From assembly GCA_965213575.1 (NCBI GenBank), contig CBDBZN010000028.1, forward strand, positions 1-64,000: a stretch of DNA of 64,000 bases. The letters run 5' to 3'. This document shows, piece by piece, positions 52,739 to 61,961 of this stretch. The position numbers and the translations under genes were made by a program. Below the pieces are notes generated by a model. It was given only the letters and a program-made list of their open reading frames with translations. It searched no databases and had not been told where the DNA came from. The number at the start of each line of letters is the position of its first letter. Within the stretch, counting starts at the first letter, position 1. Origin of the DNA: JAUHXS01 sp965213575. Lineage in GTDB: Bacteria; Bacteroidota; Bacteroidia; Chitinophagales; JAUHXS01.

Positions 52739-54944
52739 TACAAGCCGGGTCAGGCGCTACATTAATTTTATCTGTTACTTTACAACCTCCAATATATTGC
52801 AAAGTAACTTCATGCATACCTTGAAGTAAATAAGCAGAAATTGTTTCTATTCCTGTAGACCAAAATACTGAATTTGCAGTTCCCAATTCTACGCTATATA
52901 ATATCGAGTCATTACCGCAGACAATCGTATCGTCCAAATCCAACGGTTCAGTTACTTGCTCTTCTGCTTCTATAAATGCACTGTTATTAAACAAATCACA
53001 TTCTCCAAAGAAAGCAGTAGGAGGATAAATAGTATCGGAACCTATATCATTGGCAAAAATGTAGAAGCTGTCTAAGTCAATAAGGGTAGTGATATAACTA
53101 AAGGACCGGCAACTCATTGGAGCAATTTCTTCAGTGATTTTAGTTGTCGTAAGCAAGTTATAAGCATCCTTTTCATAACGATAAATGCTATGAGGCATAT
53201 CAGCAGGTAGGGCTGCATCAGTACTCGTATTGCAAATCGTAAAGGCAATGGTAATAGAATCGCAGGCAGTATAAACAAACGTATCAAGTATCATCTGTGC
53301 ATCGGAAAATTGAGGGTCATTTTTACAGGTTTTACCGTTGGAGTCCATCAAAGGAGTTGGTGTAAAAAAGGAATTTAATACATTGGGGAGGCCGGGCTGA
53401 GCTTGATTTTGTTTATTACAAGGAATGGTTAAGTCATCATTGATATTTGTATGGTGATAAGTGTATTGATTATAAATTGATCTAACAGGAGCCCAGTTAT
53501 TGGGAGCTGCTCCCGACCATACTTTAACTCCGTCAAAACAAGAACAAATAATGTCTGCATGTCCATCTTTATCTACGTCAGCAATGATAGGCCCTTCCCC
53601 ATCCGTTCTAGAACCACATTGAGTTTTTGCCAATTCTGAGCCGTCTTTTCCGTTAAATATGTATATAAAACCATCATCCGCCCTTACGATCAGTTCTTTT
53701 TGTCCATCACAATTCAAATCAAATGATGCGTGTCTGGATCCGGTCGAAGAGGCATCTTCAATGGATGTATTCTGCCATTTGAATGTAAGATCATCATCAA
53801 GCACTATTAATTCATCCCAGGTCATAAAACTTATTTCAGGAGCCGCATCTTCATCTAAATTGCTTATTGTCAGAGGATTACTATTGGGAGTTTCCAGTTC
53901 ATAAGGCCCTCTCATAACTTCTTGTGTTAAGGGGTTCCATACAAAAATTGAGTTCTTTTTTGGAGGAAGTAGATTGCTGCCAAATACAAGAATATCCAGT
54001 TTGCCATCTAAATCAAAATCAGCAACCGAAGATGAGGAATATGCATTTCCCATGGCCGGAGCTTCAACTCGTACCGTTAAATTTTTATTATCTATGTCTA
54101 CAGAAAAAACGGAGCCTCCGATGATCATCTCCATACCGCTACAATCTACACAAAAATTATCAGGTAAAACGTCAGCTGCTAATGGGTAATAATATCGATT
54201 TGGGGCAGTGATGGGCCTAACGTTCATGTCTATTATAATATTTCCTGTAACTGCATTGAGAATATAGCCACCCATAAATACTTCTGCGACCCCATCTCCA
54301 TTAAAGTCTACTAGAGCAATTTCGTTATTATTTTCATAACCTGAATTTAAGTTACTGATCCAGGTAGGACTTCCAAGATTATCTTCGAACCTAGCAATAC
54401 TTCTGTACCCTGAAGATCCTTTATTAAAGGGGATGAAAATCTCCGCCTTGTCATCATTATCTACATCCCCTAATGTAATCCAATTACGAGTACGGAAAGA
54501 GTCTGGAAGAGCAGCTTGAATCCTTCCGGTAACTGCATTTATACTATAAAGACCTGTATCTATTGTCGGACCTGACAGCACTAAGTCAATAGTGTCATCA
54601 TTATTTATATCTGCTACAAATATATTTGCCATGCCATTTAGGAGGTCTATTGGGATATTTAATACTTCATTAAATAAAAAGCTATCTTCCGTGCAAGTAG
54701 ACAGCGCTGAAGAATCCACTAAGCTACCAAAGAAAAATCCTTCGCATGATCCTGACTTATTTCGACATTCATCATCATAGCAATCAATTAATCCGTCTCC
54801 GTCATCATCTATGCAGTTATCGCATATTTCTTGAGCGAAAAGGAGAACAGGAAAAAGGAGGAGTAGGCATATTGTCTTTAAATGGAAGATTAAAGACAGA
54901 AGACGGAAGACGAAAGACAGAGGATGCATGAAGTAAGAAGCCAT
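52494..54944 (-). CDS. Large exported FG-GAP/VCBS-repeat protein with gliding-type C-terminal domain
   Basis: The 816-residue protein has an unusually built signal peptide ending LLLLFPVLLFAQ. A Cys/Asp-rich CDNCIDDDGDGLIDCYDDEC motif follows, then FG-GAP/VCBS-type calcium-binding repeats (residues about 90-470; DINNDDTIDL, DVDNDDKAEIF, DFNGDGVAEVF, DFDLDGKLDIL, DVDKDGHADI). A beta-rich linker leads to the C-terminal domain (FMPNAFLANGLSGYNAP; LSVYNRFGELVFFSQ). The first about 25 codons fall in a GAAGAC-type dispersed repeat read backwards, so the true start is uncertain. It is predicted to be surface exposed. Confidence 0.86.
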   Translation of the reverse strand: MASYFMHPLSFVFRLLSLIFHLKTICLLLLFPVLLFAQEICDNCIDDDGDGLIDCYDDECRNKSGSCEGFFFGSLVDSSALSTCTEDSFLFNEVLNIPIDLLNGMANIFVADINNDDTIDLVLSGPTIDTGLYSINAVTGRIQAALPDSFRTRNWITLGDVDNDDKAEIFIPFNKGSSGYRSIARFEDNLGSPTWISNLNSGYENNNEIALVDFNGDGVAEVFMGGYILNAVTGNIIIDMNVRPITAPNRYYYPLAADVLPDNFCVDCSGMEMIIGGSVFSVDIDNKNLTVRVEAPAMGNAYSSSSVADFDLDGKLDILVFGSNLLPPKKNSIFVWNPLTQEVMRGPYELETPNSNPLTISNLDEDAAPEISFMTWDELIVLDDDLTFKWQNTSIEDASSTGSRHASFDLNCDGQKELIVRADDGFIYIFNGKDGSELAKTQCGSRTDGEGPIIADVDKDGHADIICSCFDGVKVWSGAAPNNWAPVRSIYNQYTYHHTNINDDLTIPCNKQNQAQPGLPNVLNSFFTPTPLMDSNGKTCKNDPQFSDAQMILDTFVYTACDSITIAFTICNTSTDAALPADMPHSIYRYEKDAYNLLTTTKITEEIAPMSCRSFSYITTLIDLDSFYIFANDIGSDTIYPPTAFFGECDLFNNSAFIEAEEQVTEPLDLDDTIVCGNDSILYSVELGTANSVFWSTGIETISAYLLQGMHEVTLQYIGGCKVTDKINVAPDPACTGLFMPNAFLANGLSGYNAPIISGPYTTYQLSVYNRFGELVFFSQNPNDVWDWYKGISTEVFTYQLQVDDAELVGNFTIIE

Positions 54945-54960
54945 AGTGTATTTTAAATAT

Positions 54961-56039
54961 TTAATTTATACTTATTTTAAGAGTATAAATTAATTGTTCA
55001 TTACTTAGTGTTGCTAAATATATTCCCGGAGATAAATTATTTATGGAATAAGTTGAAAACCCTTGCTTTATTTGGATAGTTTGAATATTTCTTCCTTGTA
55101 AATCATATAAGGATAATACTAAGTTTTCACCCTGTAGTTGTCTTACTGTTATTGCTTGCAAATCTGCTAGGTAGTAAATTAAAGAGGCGTTTAAATTATT
55201 ATAATTGGCCTCAGTAGTATGACAAGTATCTTTTACTAGAATACTGATCGTATCAAAATAGGTACAATTTAAGGTAGTGTCGGTTTGGGTAGCTACTACA
55301 AAATCAGTTGTTTGATCCGGGCAAGCTTTCACCGAAACAGTGGTAGTACTATTTAATCCGATAGCCGGAGCCCATAAATACTTTTCGCCATTGATCGGCC
55401 CAAATAGTTGGATACAAGAATCTTTACATATTGCTTCTTCCGATTGAGTGATCGAGCTGGCTTCCGGAGCTGCTGTTAGATTAATATTGTAAGTAAATGT
55501 TGCGGATGCACAATCTCCTGAAGTATCATCACTACTAACTTCAACAGTAAATATATTTTGTAAAAAATCAGCACATATTTCCGGATTAGCAATAGTTGGA
55601 TCACTTACCTGAGCAGCTGGTGACCAGCTATAGGAACTTCCTCCTTGTATGCCTTGCAGCTGAACACATTCTCCTAAACAAGTAGAGATATCTGAGCTAT
55701 CTAACAAACAGGTCCTGTTCCTCCAATTACGATCACGGTAGCTGTGTCCCTATCTAAAACAGACCCTTCGAATTGATGCCAAGTGCATATAATTGTTATT
55801 GTATCATTGACCGATGGGCAAAAAACATCTGTATTAGTATTATTTTCTGGATCTTGAGACCATGAAAAATAGGGATTTCTTCCTATAAACCCTTCTCCTT
55901 CAGCTATAAACGTAACACATTGTCCTAAACAAATAACTGTATCAGTAATGTTTAAAGTTACGGTTTGGCTATATGATTGATTACTGAATATTATCAACAT
56001 TAAATGAACCAGGAAGGTGTAAACGTAAATTTTTTTCAT
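54961..56039 (-). pseudogene. Exported Ig-repeat protein with T9SS type A tail, frameshifted
   Basis: The 5' part (56039 to 55701) gives a signal peptide (MKKIYVYTFLVHLMLIIFSN) and one Ig-like module with CLGQCVTF, then hits TAG. The next frame (from about 55707 down to 54961) starts inside a second module with CLGECVQLQG, a third with CKDSCIQLFG, and a type A sorting tail (LSLYDLQGRNIQT; LSPGIYLATL). The second part lacks its own signal peptide, and its first module copies the pattern of the one before, so one gene with a missing base near 55701-55710 is the best reading. Two overlapping genes are less likely. It is divergent from paralogue C. Confidence 0.78.
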
Positions 56040-56196
56040 AAAGATTAATTTTAAATTAGTTATAATCTATAATGGGTAAATTAGGTATTACTCTATATAT
56101 AGGAAAATATTTCTATCTTGAAATCTTAATGTTTAGAATAGAACATTTTATTAATTTATAGCTATAAAAAATCAATTTTATCTTAATCTTCTAAGG

Positions 56197-57667
56197 ATGA
56201 AAAGCAGTTTACATGATCTCCATAGCTTAATTCATAGCCTTACTACTGCCGAAAAAACGCAGTTTTAAGTTACAACATGCTGTGTTTAAAAGAAATAATG
56301 GCCATAATTATATTGAGTTATTTGATTTAATAAACCGGGAAAAGCAATATGATAAAGAGGGGCTTACCATAAAAATTCATACTTCGATTATTAAAAATCC
56401 TTACGTGATCACCCACTACTTATTCGACATGGTGCTCAACACTCTCCGCTCCATCCATAAAAAAACCGCTCAAGAATCGAAAGTTTTAGGTTTATTATCA
56501 GAGGTAGAAATACTGTATAATAAAGGCTTATCAACTTTATGCATGAAGAGAATAGAAAAAGCATATACATTAGCAAAAAAAACGGGTAATCCATATTTGC
56601 TCGAAGCAGTTTCCAGTTTTAGAATAAAGTATTTTTTTAGGATTGAAGATCGCTTTAGAGAGGAAACTAGGTTAACGGAACTAATACAGCAGCGTGCTCA
56701 TCATCATAAAGTAGTTAACAATATTATCGATTACTATGCACTAACTCAAAACATAGATATTCATATGCAAAAAGTGGGTTCTGACCGGGAGGCCACACTT
56801 ATATTATATGAAAAAGCTTTAAAACATCCCTTATTTCAAGATGATAAGAAAGCTTTAAGTAATTTTTCCAAAATACAATTTCACTATATTCATGGTCTAT
56901 ATTATCGTATTCTTGGAGATTATGACCAGCATCTGCATCATACAAAGAAGGTTTTATATTACGCAATGCAAAGTAATTATGCCAAGCAAGATACACTAGT
57001 CATGTTAAATATATTGGGAAGTTATGTAAACGCGTGTACTTTTGTAAAAAAATATGATGATGCTAAAAAAGTAATTGTTCAACTGCGAAGCATGAATGTT
57101 CGCTATCTTCCTGAAGAGTTTGCAAAATTTAAAGCCCTGCATATTTCAGAATTAGATTTGTTAACTATGATGAGTGATAAAGTTGGGATGCAAAGGAAAT
57201 TGCAAGAAATAGAAAAAAACTTGCCTCCCATTTTAAAGATGAACAAGCAGATTGGATATATCTATATGTTTAAAATAGCAGCAACATATTTTTATCTTCA
57301 TCAATATGAAAAATGTATTGAATGGCTAAATGATCTTTTAGATCAATTGGGTTCAAAAGACAGAAAAGACGTTCAAATAGGCTGTAGATTACTGTTTTTA
57401 ATCGTTCAAAATGAAATAGGTAATACAAAGCTTGTTGAGCAATACGCTTTATCTACTAAAAGCTACATCATCAAACATCGAAATTTATTCAATTTTGAAA
57501 ATGAGTTACTCAAATTGTTTTCTAAAGCTCATGATATAGCTTATAATGATCATCACCATTGGGAAAAGCTTTTGAAAGTGCTAGAAAAGGACCTGCTTAA
57601 TATATCGGTTAAAAACGATTTATCCTATTTTGATTATGAACGATGGCTCAAAGAGAGAATAAGCTAA
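56197..57667 (+). pseudogene. Unnamed about 490-residue helical protein, paralogue C, frameshifted near the start
   Basis: From ATG at 56197 the frame reads MKSSLHDLHSLIHSL, matching the start of paralogues A and B, then runs off after TAEKTQF. Dropping one A from the run 56252-56257 restores EKRSFKLQHAVFKRNN and an open frame to 57667 with all family signatures (HNYIELFDLIN, YLFDMV, VLGLLSEVEILY, KRIEKAYTLAKK, SYFDYERWLKER). An ORF finder alone would start this gene late, at GTG 56282. The defect may be a sequencing indel, a real mutation, or slippage at A6. It is divergent from the exported Ig-repeat gene (157-base gap). Confidence 0.8.
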
Positions 57668-57696
57668 CATAATCCCCTCTTCGAGGAGGGATTATG
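57668..57696. terminator. Hairpin between convergent genes
   Basis: CATAATCCC pairs with GGGATTATG, and the interior CTCTTCGAG can extend the stem with a mismatch. It starts directly after the paralogue C stop codon and lies 15 bases from the end of the convergent gene. It lacks a T-tract. The core resembles the hairpin after the FadN-like gene at 2503-2522. Confidence 0.5.
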
Positions 57697-57710
57697 CTAA
57701 TGAAGCAATA

Positions 57711-58493
57711 TCAAAACTTTTCCTCTACACCCATCCCAAATAAAGCAAAGTCATATTTTACCGGATCACCGGCATCAAAAAAACGAAGGCGCTCAGTTAG
57801 TTCCACTACCGTTTGCCAATCGCATTGTTTTCGATTTATCAAGCCAAGCTTTCTGGCTACTCGCTCTACATGCACATCAAGTGGACAATGCAGTTCACTG
57901 GGTTGTATATTATGCCAGATTCCAAAATCGACTCTCTTATCATCTTTCCTTACCATCCATCTGAGAAACATATTTATTCGCTTGCAAGTAGATTTACGCA
58001 ATGGAGATGCCACATGCTTTTTAGTTCGTGCAGGATAATCCGTCAGACTGAAAAAGCTTTGGTGAAAATTGATCAATCTTTGTTCAAATAAATTGCCGGC
58101 TGGCTCAGTTTTAAATTTATTATTTAAAAATGCTGTTTCGAGAGATTTGTTTTTTGAATAATATTGTTTGAAAAATTCGATAAAGTATAAAGTATCTGTA
58201 AGGTTGAATGTACGATGTTTAAAATTTAAAAAGCGCTTTAGATCTTTCCCTTGATGATTTATGATGAAATCGTAAGGAGCATTGTCCATCAACCGGACAA
58301 GCTCGTTACATTTATTGATAATCGTTTTTCGCTGTCCCCAAGCCAACATAGCCGCCCAAAAACCCATAATTTCAATATCTTGCAGCTTTGAAAACTGATG
58401 AGGAATAGAAATCGGATCATTTGCTATAAAAGAAACATCATTATACAACTCGTATTTGGACTCAAGTAACTCAAATAATTCCCTGTCATTCAT
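57711..58493 (-). CDS. TIGR02757 (DUF2400) family protein
   Basis: The 260-residue protein matches the TIGR02757 family: DPISIPHQF near the start, EIMGFWAAMLAWGQRKTI, NHQGKDLKRFLNFKHRTFN, and a C-terminal LHCPLDVHVERVARKLGL, DWQTVVELTERLRFFDAGDPVKYDFALFG region (segments). These conserved bacterial proteins are all-helical and of unknown function. The final segments resemble the Asp-bearing region of helix-hairpin-helix DNA glycosylases, so a DNA-repair link is possible. Length and ends fit the family. It is co-directional with the trans-sulfuration gene, with 35 bases between them. Confidence 0.88.
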   Translation of the reverse strand: MNDRELFELLESKYELYNDVSFIANDPISIPHQFSKLQDIEIMGFWAAMLAWGQRKTIINKCNELVRLMDNAPYDFIINHQGKDLKRFLNFKHRTFNLTDTLYFIEFFKQYYSKNKSLETAFLNNKFKTEPAGNLFEQRLINFHQSFFSLTDYPARTKKHVASPLRKSTCKRINMFLRWMVRKDDKRVDFGIWHNIQPSELHCPLDVHVERVARKLGLINRKQCDWQTVVELTERLRFFDAGDPVKYDFALFGMGVEEKF

Positions 58494-58528
58494 AAATTAG
58501 TCAATTCGCAAATCAACTAATTAGCTAA

Positions 58529-59668
58529 TTAACCCAAAGCTTGCTTTAAATCTTCTATCAGATCATCCGCATCTTCGATGCCTATGCTCAGTCGAATTAA
58601 AGAATCAACAATGCCGGTCTTTTCTCTTTCTTCTTTCGGAATAGCAGCATGTGTCATTGAAGCCGGATGGCCGATCAATGACTCTACACCACCAAGCGAT
58701 TCGGCTAAGGAGAATAATTTTGTATTGGATAACACTTTGTTAGCTTCCTCTAAACTATTGCTTTTAAGTGTAAATGATAACATTCCTCCAAAATCGCGCA
58801 TTTGAGTCTTAGCAATTTTATGATTTGGATGATCTTCAAAACCCGGCCAATATACTTTATCTACCTTAGGATGATCCTTAAGAAAATGAGCGATTGCCTT
58901 TCCATTGTCGCAATGTTGCTTCAATCTGACATGTAATGTTTTAATACCTCTTAATACCAAAAAGGAATCTTGTGGCCCGCATACTCCACCACAAGTATTT
59001 TGAATAAAATAAAGTTTATCAGCCAATGATTTATCTTTAACCACGATCGCTCCTAACACTACATCAGAATGCCCACCTAAGTATTTAGTTGCAGAATGCA
59101 TGATTAAGTCTGCTCCCAGATCTAAAGGATTTTGAAGGTATGGCGTTGCAAAAGTATTGTCCACACATAACAAAATGTTATTTGCTTTAGCTATTTCGGC
59201 TGCTCCTTTTATATCAATAATATTAAGTAACGGATTAGTAGGCGTTTCAATCCAAATTAGTTTTGTATTACTATTTATATAGTTGTTGATGGCATTAATA
59301 TCTTCCATTCCTATAAAATGAAACTTTATACCATAGTTGGTAAAAATTTTTGTAAACATTCTATAACTGCCACCATATAAATCATTCGTTACAATTACTT
59401 CATCCCCGGGACTTAACAACTTTATGATACAGTCACTCGCTGCCATGCCGCTGCCAAAACACAAACCATAATTACCATTTTCTATCGCCGCCAGACTTTT
59501 TTCTAAAGCATTTCTGGTAGGATTTTGGGTACGAGAATATTCGTATCCTTTGTGTACACCTGGTGTTTCTTGCACATAAGTAGAGGTTTGATAAATAGGC
59601 GTCATAATGGCACCGGTGGCGCTATCGGGTTCTACTCCTGCATGGATAGCTTTTGTTCCAAATTTCAT
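58529..59668 (-). CDS. Trans-sulfuration PLP enzyme (cystathionine gamma-synthase/lyase type)
   Basis: The 379-residue Cys/Met metabolism PLP enzyme has TKAIHAGVEPDSATGAIMTPIYQTSTY (start), YEYSRTQNPTRNALE, SGMAASDCI, WIETPTNPLL, CVDNTFATPYLQNPLDLGAD and the PLP-lysine segment HSATKYLGGHSD. The C-terminus has ESLGGVESLIGHPASMTHA and LIRLSIGIED. Synthase and gamma-lyase cannot be told apart by eye; the common Bacteroidota annotation is cystathionine gamma-synthase (metB). It lies in a divergent pair with hisS, with a 206-base gap holding no other gene. Confidence 0.93.
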   Translation of the reverse strand: MKFGTKAIHAGVEPDSATGAIMTPIYQTSTYVQETPGVHKGYEYSRTQNPTRNALEKSLAAIENGNYGLCFGSGMAASDCIIKLLSPGDEVIVTNDLYGGSYRMFTKIFTNYGIKFHFIGMEDINAINNYINSNTKLIWIETPTNPLLNIIDIKGAAEIAKANNILLCVDNTFATPYLQNPLDLGADLIMHSATKYLGGHSDVVLGAIVVKDKSLADKLYFIQNTCGGVCGPQDSFLVLRGIKTLHVRLKQHCDNGKAIAHFLKDHPKVDKVYWPGFEDHPNHKIAKTQMRDFGGMLSFTLKSNSLEEANKVLSNTKLFSLAESLGGVESLIGHPASMTHAAIPKEEREKTGIVDSLIRLSIGIEDADDLIEDLKQALG

Positions 59669-59874
59669 TTTAGGACTATTTCATTAGTAATTATGCAAAT
59701 ATAGAAATCCTTATGTTAGAAAAACAAATTTTACTAAAACCTTTGCATGTCATAGATTTTATACTAAAATATTTTAACCATACTTATATTTATCAACTTG
59801 AACAAAATCCTTTTCAAGTAAAGAGTTTTAACTATTTTTACCGCAATCAGAAGATTTTAATGCGTAAATAAACT

Positions 59875-61233
59875 ATGAAGATTCAACCCTCCATACCTAA
59901 AGGAACCAGAGATTTTTCTCCGCAAGTGCTGCAAAAACGAAACTATATTTTTAATACCATTAAAAAAGTATTTGAACTATTTGGCTTTCAACCGATAGAA
60001 ACCCCGGTAATGGAAAAACTTTCTACCTTAACCGGTAAATACGGAGAAGAAGGGGATAAATTAATATTTAAAGTACTCAATTCCGGAGATTATTTATCAA
60101 AAGTCAAAAATTCTGACGCTGCCATTAAAAGTTTAGATGCTAATGCGTTAAGTTATGAAATATCTGAAAAAGCTTTACGATATGATCTCACCATTCCTTT
60201 TGCTCGATATGTAACTATGCATCAAAATAAGATCACTTTTCCTTTTAAAAGATATCAAATTCAACCTGTTTGGCGTGCTGACCGGCCACAAAAAGGGCGA
60301 TATAGAGAGTTTTATCAGTGCGACGTGGATGTAGTGGGCAGTGACTCTTTATTGAATGAAATAGAGCTGGTCCAAATATATGATCATGTGTTTAAAAGCC
60401 TTCAAATACCGGTAATAATTAAAATTAATAATCGTAAAATCTTAAATGGCATTGCAGAAGTTTTAGCTGTAGAAGATCAATTTAAAGATTTAATAACGGC
60501 AATTGATAAACTGGATAAAATTGGTGTGGAAGGTGTAAATAAAGAATTATATCAAAAGAATTTTTCACAAGAAGTTATCGACAATTTATCAAGATATTTA
60601 ACCAATGCTACCGCCATAGATTGGAAAGAAGAACTGAAAAATTCTGAAATCGGTAAAAAAGGAGCAGAAGAACTTAGCTATATTCTAAATAATCTTAAAG
60701 AATTAAAACTGCATAATGAAATTGTATTTGATCCTACTTTAGCAAGAGGATTGGAATATTATACGGGAACCATTTATGAAGTAAAAGCGAAAAATGTTTC
60801 GATCGGCAGTATTGGTGGTGGTGGCCGCTATGATGACCTTACCGGACTTTTTGGTTTACCGGGCATATCAGGCGTAGGTATTTCTTTTGGAGCAGACCGT
60901 ATTTACGACGTTATGGAAGAATTAAATATTTTTCCTGAAAATACCATGCATACCACACAAGTGCTACTTACTAATTTTGATGAAAATACAGAAAAATATG
61001 CGTTGCCGATCTTACAAGATTTAAGAAACAATAACATTGAATCAGAGATATACCCTGACCATGTAAAACTAAAGAAGCAATTCAAATATGCTGACACTAA
61101 AAACATTCCTTATGTTGTCGTTATTGGCCCTGAGGAGGCCAATCAGCAAAAAGTGACTTTAAAAAATATGAAATCAGGAGAACAAGAATTATTATCTAAA
61201 GATGATGTAATTAATAGGTTAACTAATCACTAA
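59875..61233 (+). CDS. hisS: Histidyl-tRNA synthetase
   Basis: The 452-residue class II synthetase has the motif 1 region KGTRDFSP and ETPVMEKL, motif 2 VWRADRPQKGRYREFYQCDVD, the histidine-specific LARGLEYYTGTIYE and GGGRYDDLTGLFG loops, motif 3 GISFGADRIYDV, and a C-terminal anticodon-binding domain (residues about 355-450). Length and motif order are typical. The stop codon is followed within a few bases by the third copy of the dispersed miniature repeat. Confidence 0.97.
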   Translation: MKIQPSIPKGTRDFSPQVLQKRNYIFNTIKKVFELFGFQPIETPVMEKLSTLTGKYGEEGDKLIFKVLNSGDYLSKVKNSDAAIKSLDANALSYEISEKALRYDLTIPFARYVTMHQNKITFPFKRYQIQPVWRADRPQKGRYREFYQCDVDVVGSDSLLNEIELVQIYDHVFKSLQIPVIIKINNRKILNGIAEVLAVEDQFKDLITAIDKLDKIGVEGVNKELYQKNFSQEVIDNLSRYLTNATAIDWKEELKNSEIGKKGAEELSYILNNLKELKLHNEIVFDPTLARGLEYYTGTIYEVKAKNVSIGSIGGGGRYDDLTGLFGLPGISGVGISFGADRIYDVMEELNIFPENTMHTTQVLLTNFDENTEKYALPILQDLRNNNIESEIYPDHVKLKKQFKYADTKNIPYVVVIGPEEANQQKVTLKNMKSGEQELLSKDDVINRLTNH

Positions 61234-61236
61234 ATT

Positions 61237-61301
61237 TAAAAAGGCCATTTCCCCACTCAGAGATTCAGAATTTTAAAAAACGGTCTACTTACGAATGTGT
61301 C
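61237..61301 (+). repeat. Dispersed miniature repeat, copy 3 (right half)
   Basis: This short copy keeps AAAAAGGCC, the CCCACTCAGAGATTCAG block and the terminal TACTTACGAATGTGTC. The left half is absent and hisS ends a few bases before. As with copies 1 and 2 it lies between convergent genes, and its last base is the G of the minus-strand TAG stop. Confidence 0.7.
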
Positions 61302-61921
61302 TAAACACTATCCAACTGCTCTAACAACACTTCAATATCATCAAAATCTTTGATTCCCGGTTGTTCTTCTTCCCCTCCTGCCAAATTAATACCATAAGGA
61401 TTGAGTTGCTGAATAACTTCGTTAACCGTTTCCGGCTGGAAATTCATTTCCAGAATGATTTTATTAGCTTGACAAATTTTCTTTAAAAGTTTTTGATTCG
61501 GTTTAATATCACTCCAAAGCTTCTCTCCAAAACCTAATAGAAAAATATCTGCTACGCCTTGCCAATTGGTAATAAGCTCTTCTAAAGCATTGAAAGACAC
61601 ATCTCTAACCTTAACAATAACCGGTGTGTTTAATTCTTTTAGATTTGCTTTTTCTATAAAGTCAGCATTTACCTGAATTAAACTTAATTTGAGGTCACTG
61701 ATTATTTGCTGAATATAAGCTATTCGTTGCCCGCCAAATTCTCCGATAATTTTAGGGCCGGATAACCAACCTGCTATCTCTTTTGCTTTAGCAGGAGCTA
61801 TAAAATGTTTAGATTCAGGATCTAAACAAAAACCCATCCACGCTACTCCAAAGGCAGCAAAATATCGTGCATCAGACAAATTATTTATGGAACCGGCTTT
61901 AATAAATATGGGAGAAGACAT
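61301..61921 (-). CDS. TrpF-like (phosphoribosylanthranilate isomerase fold) protein lacking the catalytic Cys
   Basis: The 206-residue TIM-barrel protein resembles TrpF: an N-terminal strand FIKAGSINNLSDARYFAAFGVAWMGF (in place of KICGIT..EDA..A..AGAD..GF), then IGEFGGQ, LIQVNADF, IILEMNFQPETV and INLAGGEEEQPGIKDF. The first-strand motif reads K-A-G-S instead of K-(I/V)-C-G, so the catalytic Cys of true isomerases is missing. It therefore probably does not catalyse the tryptophan step. No trp genes are nearby. The stop codon overlaps repeat copy 3. Confidence 0.75.
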   Translation of the reverse strand: MSSPIFIKAGSINNLSDARYFAAFGVAWMGFCLDPESKHFIAPAKAKEIAGWLSGPKIIGEFGGQRIAYIQQIISDLKLSLIQVNADFIEKANLKELNTPVIVKVRDVSFNALEELITNWQGVADIFLLGFGEKLWSDIKPNQKLLKKICQANKIILEMNFQPETVNEVIQQLNPYGINLAGGEEEQPGIKDFDDIEVLLEQLDSV

Positions 61922-61961
61922 AATGCCGTAAAATTAAAAGATTTTCTATACTATCTGCAAC

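Noticed and set aside
55701..55710. Programmed -1 frameshift in the exported Ig-repeat gene
   Set aside because: There is no slippery heptamer of the X-XXY-YYZ kind at the overlap; a simple missing base is more economical.
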